Assembly (NCBI GenBank): GCA_020632695.1 | Contig: JACKFB010000007.1 | Span: 1-64,000 of the forward strand | Length of the DNA: 64,000 bases | Origin: Deltaproteobacteria bacterium | GTDB taxonomy: Bacteria > Myxococcota_A > UBA9042 > PHBI01 > JACKFB01 | Reading direction: 5' to 3' | Part shown: positions 60,032-64,000 of the stretch, in pieces | Numbering within the stretch: the stretch's first letter is position 1 | Layout: each line of letters begins with the position of its first letter | Position numbers and translations under genes: made by a program | Notes under the pieces: model-generated | What the model was told of the DNA's origin: nothing | The model's input: only the letters and a program-made list of their open reading frames with translations | Database searches by the model: none

Positions 60032-63000
60032 CGCCGTCCACGAGGCTGGCGCGACGGTTGGCGATGCGCGGGGTGATGAAGATCAGCAGCTCGCTGCGGT
60101 TGTCCGTCTCGCGATGGTTCTGGAAGAACCAGCCGAGGATCGGGATCTTCGACAGGAACGGCACCTTGGCGTTCGAGCTGCCCGTGTTGCGCGTGAAGAT
60201 GCCGCCGATGACGGTGGTGTCGCCGTCGCGGACCAGCAGCGAGGTGTGCGCCTCCTTCTTCTGGATGGTGGGGGCGCCGTTGGCCGAGGTCTGCCCGAAG
60301 TCGGGCTCGTTCTTGGTGATGTCCAGGTCCAGCCGGATGTTGCCGTCGGGCGAGGTGTTGGTCTGGACCTCGAGCTTGAGCTCGGCGTTGAAGAACTGGG
60401 TGTTCACGCCGTTGGCCGACACGACCGAGATCGGGATGGAGACGCCCTGCCGGATCGAGGCCTTCTTGCCGTCGATCGTGAGGATCTTCGGGGCGCTGAT
60501 GATCTTCACCTGGCCCGTGTCCTCGGCGGCGGACAGGCGCAGGTTCAGGTTGGCCGCGCCGCCCAGGCTGCCCAGGGTCAGCCCCAGCGCGCCACCGGCG
60601 CCGGCGCCGGCCGCGGCGGGCAGGTTGACGGCGAAGTTGGGGTTCGAGGTCAGCAGGCCGTTGGTGGGTGCGGTGCCGTCGTCGGCGCCACCGGAGATGC
60701 CGATGACCGACGGGAAGGCCAGCCCGGTCGGGTTGCCGAAGGCGGGGGACATGGTGAAGTTCCCGCCCCACTGGACGCCGAGCTCGCGGCTGAAGCTGGT
60801 GGAGGCCTCCACGATGCGGGCCTCGATGAGCACCTGCGGGAGCTGCACGTCCAGGCGCCGCACGATGTCCTCGGCCGCGATGACGTGCTCCTCTGTGTCC
60901 TTGACGATGAGCGTCGAGGTCGCGCTGTCGGCCGACACGGTGCCGTTCTTCGAGAGCACGGTCTTGATGTGCTCGGTGACCTCCTCGAGGGAGGCGTAGT
61001 TGACCGTGATGAAGCGCACGACCAGCGGCTTGAGCTCCTCGATGGTCTGCTTGCGCTTGAGCTCGGACTCGAACTCCTTCTGGATGTCCTCGACCTTGGC
61101 GACGCGATAGACCCCGTACTCCTTGACGTAGTCGTAGCCCTGGGTCTTGAGGATCATGTCCAGGGCGAGGTCCCACGGGATGTTCTCGAGGTGGAAGGTC
61201 ACCTTCCCGGTCACGTCGTCCGCCGCCACGATGTTCACGCCGCCTTCCTTGGCGAGGAAGGTCAGCACGTGCTGGATGTCGGCGTCCTTGATGGTCAGGT
61301 TGATCTTCTTGCCGCTGTACTTGCGCTTGGCGCGCCGGCGGCGGCTGTCGAGGAACTGACCGCCCTGCCCGCCTGCGCCGGCCTTGCCGACGGCGCCGCC
61401 CTGGGCGGCGACCAGACCGGGGAAGGCGTGCACGCCGGGCGGCAGGCGCTGGCCGGGCTTCTGTCCCGGGGCCGCGCCCGGCGCGGACGACGCGGTGGCC
61501 GCGCCGACGAAGGACCAGACCAGCTTGCCGTCGGCCAGCTCGACCTCGTCGCGAACGGCCTCGCGCAGGTCGACGACCACGCGGACGGTGCCCGGCTCAT
61601 CGGCCGATCGGAAGCTCGAGACAAGCTTCACCGGGCCGGCGAACTCGGCCGTGTCCAGGCTGCGCTCCAGCTCGCGAGGGATGACCGTGCCGCGGAGCTG
61701 CAGCTCGAGCCGCCGCGGGCTGCGACTGGTGACCTCCCAGGCGGCGTCCTCGGTCAGCGCGATCTCCACGCGCCCGTTGCCGTGGGACTCCCGGTAGTTC
61801 AGGTCGGTGATGACCGGCCGCGCAGCGACCTTCGGCGCAGCCTTGGGCTCCGGCGCCGGCTCGGCCTTGCGCTCGGCGGCCGCGGCCTTCGCGTCCGCGG
61901 CCGCGGCCTTCGCGTCGGCGGCCCTCTTCGCGTCGGCGAGCTTCGCGTCCGCGGCCCGCTTCTCGGCCGCCTTCGCAGCCTCGACCTTCATCGCCTCCAA
62001 CGCCCGCTGCGCCTCCGCCGCCTTCGCGGCTTCGGCAGCCTGCGCGGCCCTGGCCGCCTCGAGCTCGGCCAACGCCCGCTCTGCCTTGGCAGCCTCGGCG
62101 GCCCGCGCCGCCTCGAGCGTGCGCATCGCCGCCGTCTGGTTCGCCTCCGCCGCCGCCCGGCCATCGCGATCGATGCGCTCGATGGCGGCCATCTGGCGCT
62201 GGTAGGCCTCCTCGGCGGCCTTGGTGCGCGCCTCGGTCTCTGACAGCTTGTCCTCGAGCCCGGCGACCTCCTTCTTCAGGGTGTCGACCTTGGCCTCCTC
62301 GACCGCGCTGGCCGACTTGAGCTGGCTCAGCTTGTCCTGCTCGGCCGTGAGCTGGTCCTTCAGCAGCGCGATGCGCGCCTGCTCGACCTCCGACTGCTCC
62401 TGCGCCTTCTCGACCTGTCCGCGCTGCTCGCTGAGCGCCTTCTCCAGCGCCGCCAGCCGCTGCTGGGCCAGGGCGCTCTCCCGCGCCGCCGCCGCCGAGC
62501 GCCGCGTGGCCTCGGTCTCGTCCCGCCGCGCCACGGCCTCGCCCAGGGCCTCCGTGCGCTTCTTCTCCTGGTCGGCCGCCTCGCCGGTGGCCACGCGCCG
62601 CCCCTCCTCCAGCGCGTCGCGCCGCAGGTTGGCCTCACGCAGCGCCTCCTGCGCCTGCGCCCGCGCCAGCCGCGCCTCATTGGTCGCCTCGCGCCGCGTC
62701 ACGACCACCTCATCGGCAGCCCGCACCGCGCGCATCTTCTCGCCCAGCTCGGCGTCCAGCGCCACCACGTCGGCGCTGCGCCCCGCGGCGGTCGCCTCGG
62801 CAAGCTTCGCCGCCACCGCGTCACGCTCGGCCTGCGCCTTGGCCAGCGCCTCCCGCGCCGTCGCCTCCTCGGCCTCCCGCTTCTCCAGCGCCCGCCCGCT
62901 CGCGGCCATGGCCTCCTGGTGCGTGCGCGCCTCCTCCATCGCCTGCTGCAGCGCGGTCGCCTTCTGACGCGCCTCTTCCAGCGCGGTCTTCCGCGCCTGC

Positions 63001-63737
63001 TCGGCCCGCACCGCCCGCGCCAGCGCGTCGGCCTTGGCCTGCTCCAGCTCCTTGGTCTTCTTCAGCAGCTCCAACTCGCTCTGGACCTTGTCGGCCTCGC
63101 GCTGCGCCGTCTTCGACAGCCGCTCCGCCTCCGCCCGCGCCTTCGCCACCTCGGCCGTGAGCTTCTCTTCCTGCACCCGCGCGTTGCGGGCCTCGACCCG
63201 CAGCCGCTCCTCGTCGGCGCGCGCCGACTTCAGATCGGCCAGCAGCTTGCGCTCGCGCTCGATCGCCTGCTCGATCCGGCGCGCCTCGACCTCGGCCGCC
63301 TTCAGCCGCAGGTCGGGCGCCGTGCGCTGGGTCCCGTCCACCATCAGCCGGATCGTCGAGCCGACGGTCTTGATGTCGTACGCCGCGTTCTGCTCGAACT
63401 CGATGACGATGCGCCCCACCTCACCGACGTCGCCGTTGTACTGCAGGGCGTGGATGCGCCCGATGACCCCGTTGGACACGTTCATCGTCGCTTCGAGAGC
63501 CGACACGTCGGCGCCCACCACGTCCACGAAGAGGCGCGGCGGGTCGGCGAGCTTGAAGACCGTGAACGTGGGCTTGGCCTGCGACTCGATCTCCACGATC
63601 GTCTGGTCGGAGGCCTCGCGCACCTGGATGCGCTGGATCGCGTTGGCCGCGCGCGGGCTCGCCGAGACTGGCGCCACCGTCGCCGCCACCATGAGGGTGG
63701 TGAGCACGACCGGGATCTGGGATGGAAGGCGCATCAT
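60021..63737 (-). CDS. pilQ: Type IV pilus secretin with large coiled-coil insertion
   Basis: 1238 residues. A signal peptide follows MMRLPSQIPVVLTTLMVAAT. The first AMIN domain spans about 36-125. A heptad-rich Ala/Glu/Lys/Arg region runs from about 139 to 620. A second AMIN domain starts near 642 (PVITDLNYRESHGNGRVEIA). The secretin N0/N1 domains follow (INLTIKDADIQHVLTFLAKE near 812), and the outer-membrane pore-forming domain occupies about 990-1215 (VKIISAPKILTIDGKKASIR). It forms the pilus channel. ATG 63737 has AGGAG eight bases upstream and is preferred to ATG 63791. It is longer than the roughly 700-900 residues typical of PilQ because of the coiled coil. Confidence 0.93.
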   Translation of the reverse strand: MMRLPSQIPVVLTTLMVAATVAPVSASPRAANAIQRIQVREASDQTIVEIESQAKPTFTVFKLADPPRLFVDVVGADVSALEATMNVSNGVIGRIHALQYNGDVGEVGRIVIEFEQNAAYDIKTVGSTIRLMVDGTQRTAPDLRLKAAEVEARRIEQAIERERKLLADLKSARADEERLRVEARNARVQEEKLTAEVAKARAEAERLSKTAQREADKVQSELELLKKTKELEQAKADALARAVRAEQARKTALEEARQKATALQQAMEEARTHQEAMAASGRALEKREAEEATAREALAKAQAERDAVAAKLAEATAAGRSADVVALDAELGEKMRAVRAADEVVVTRREATNEARLARAQAQEALREANLRRDALEEGRRVATGEAADQEKKRTEALGEAVARRDETEATRRSAAAARESALAQQRLAALEKALSEQRGQVEKAQEQSEVEQARIALLKDQLTAEQDKLSQLKSASAVEEAKVDTLKKEVAGLEDKLSETEARTKAAEEAYQRQMAAIERIDRDGRAAAEANQTAAMRTLEAARAAEAAKAERALAELEAARAAQAAEAAKAAEAQRALEAMKVEAAKAAEKRAADAKLADAKRAADAKAAAADAKAAAAERKAEPAPEPKAAPKVAARPVITDLNYRESHGNGRVEIALTEDAAWEVTSRSPRRLELQLRGTVIPRELERSLDTAEFAGPVKLVSSFRSADEPGTVRVVVDLREAVRDEVELADGKLVWSFVGAATASSAPGAAPGQKPGQRLPPGVHAFPGLVAAQGGAVGKAGAGGQGGQFLDSRRRRAKRKYSGKKINLTIKDADIQHVLTFLAKEGGVNIVAADDVTGKVTFHLENIPWDLALDMILKTQGYDYVKEYGVYRVAKVEDIQKEFESELKRKQTIEELKPLVVRFITVNYASLEEVTEHIKTVLSKNGTVSADSATSTLIVKDTEEHVIAAEDIVRRLDVQLPQVLIEARIVEASTSFSRELGVQWGGNFTMSPAFGNPTGLAFPSVIGISGGADDGTAPTNGLLTSNPNFAVNLPAAAGAGAGGALGLTLGSLGGAANLNLRLSAAEDTGQVKIISAPKILTIDGKKASIRQGVSIPISVVSANGVNTQFFNAELKLEVQTNTSPDGNIRLDLDITKNEPDFGQTSANGAPTIQKKEAHTSLLVRDGDTTVIGGIFTRNTGSSNAKVPFLSKIPILGWFFQNHRETDNRSELLIFITPRIANRRASLVDGGGP

Positions 63738-63776
63738 CGGAGCGGCTCCTATGGTCTCACAACCGGCCGAAATGAT

Positions 63777-63790
63777 TGCGAATTTTCGCA
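63777..63790. promoter_or_regulatory. 14-bp palindrome upstream of pilQ
   Basis: TGCGAA-TT-TTCGCA, a perfect AT-containing palindrome 40 bp before the pilQ start in an otherwise GC-rich gap. It could be an operator or lie next to a promoter. No partner protein can be proposed. Confidence 0.35.
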
Positions 63791-63836
63791 TTCGGCGGGC
63801 GTAACGGCCATGTTAGGTGGGGCCAGGTTCATGGTC

Positions 63837-63878
63837 AAAAAAACCAGGAAGTGACGGAGTGCCAAGGGAGAGTGGCAC
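63837..63878 (-). terminator. Hairpin plus T7 tract between the edge gene and pilQ
   Basis: On the minus strand GTGCCA/TGGCAC (63878-63859, 8-base loop) is followed 15 bases later by seven T (63843-63837). The gap between stem and T tract is longer than in a classic intrinsic terminator, so function is uncertain. It would end transcription of the gene at the window edge. Confidence 0.35.
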
Positions 63879-63890
63879 AAATCGGGTCGG

Positions 63891-64000
63891 TCAGGGGAGA
63901 TCGGTCACGGGACGGGAGGGTGGCACGGCGAACTCCTCCTCGGGGGGAGCCTCCTCGTCCTCGAAGCCGGCGTGGGTCGCCAGGTCGAGGTAGGGCGGCT
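63891..64000 (-). CDS. 3' end of an unidentified gene (partial)
   Basis: Thirty-five codons and a TGA stop on the minus strand, reading PPYLDLATHAGFEDEEAPPE and then EEFAVPPSRPVTDLP. Third positions are nearly all G or C, as in the neighbouring genes, which supports coding. It lies directly upstream of pilQ, where pilP is expected in many genomes, but this acidic, Pro-rich tail is not diagnostic. Confidence 0.45.
   Translation of the reverse strand, partial: PPYLDLATHAGFEDEEAPPEEEFAVPPSRPVTDLP

Noticed and set aside
63738..63791. Extending PilQ upstream to ATG 63791
   Set aside because: AGGAG is correctly spaced for ATG 63737, which is directly followed by a normal signal peptide; the extension includes the palindrome and adds no known feature.

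Overview
The window is very GC-rich DNA whose genes show strong G/C at third codon positions. It suggests a predatory or soil member of the Myxococcota or a related delta-proteobacterial lineage. Pointers are a PilQ secretin followed by aroK-aroB, an xPilZ-type protein, many Cys-rich lipoproteins with low-complexity linkers, a TIR protein, a homologue of the animal ASK/MAP3K regulatory region, and many GTG or TTG starts. I cannot name the genus. No rRNA, tRNA, insertion sequence, prophage or CRISPR array was recognised.

Layout. 1-3.0 kb: a hexanucleotide array, an L,D-transpeptidase-like lipoprotein and a membrane TIR protein. 3.1-19.3 kb: purine catabolism, with xdhAB, then (minus strand) dlh-allB-uraD-uraH behind an ASK-like gene, then allC and allE on the plus strand. 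It is interrupted by arsR-arsM, a hypothetical gene and a repeat-rich stretch (13.8-16.5 kb) in which a four-helix-bundle ORF with a branched inverted repeat upstream is duplicated. 19.3-21.5 kb: an alkaline-phosphatase-superfamily enzyme and a small SpoIIAA-like protein.

21.5-31.7 kb: an aldehyde dehydrogenase diverges from a tightly overlapping eight-gene operon (SCP2-SDR fusion, two DUF35 proteins, two thiolase-fold proteins, an acyl-CoA synthetase, two acyl-CoA dehydrogenases). The composition resembles the actinobacterial cholesterol side-chain (igr) operon, and the divergent promoter holds two adjacent matches to the KstR operator consensus. 31.7-36.0 kb: an RND pump and its adaptor. 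36.1-42.5 kb: three exported proteins with candidate cysteine-hydrolase domains (caspase-like, papain-like, transglutaminase-like). 42.6-45.1 kb: a VKOR-DsbA-FGE-TlpA fusion. 45.2-52.6 kb: peptide transporter, malate dehydrogenase, a Cys-rich lipoprotein, DUF4912 plus GH57, and glutamate-cysteine ligase. 52.8-64 kb: a minus-strand run reading pilQ, aroK, aroB, lipoprotein, TPR, aroQ, TPR, xPilZ and an acidic repeat protein.

The least explained features are the non-coding ones. Six arrays of a ctcggt-type hexamer are open in all six frames. A 110-bp element begins at the stop codon of two unrelated genes, leads into an array in both cases, and keeps a hairpin at the same position although the stem sequence has changed. 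A roughly 155-bp inverted repeat with three TTC-loop hairpins sits before each four-helix ORF.
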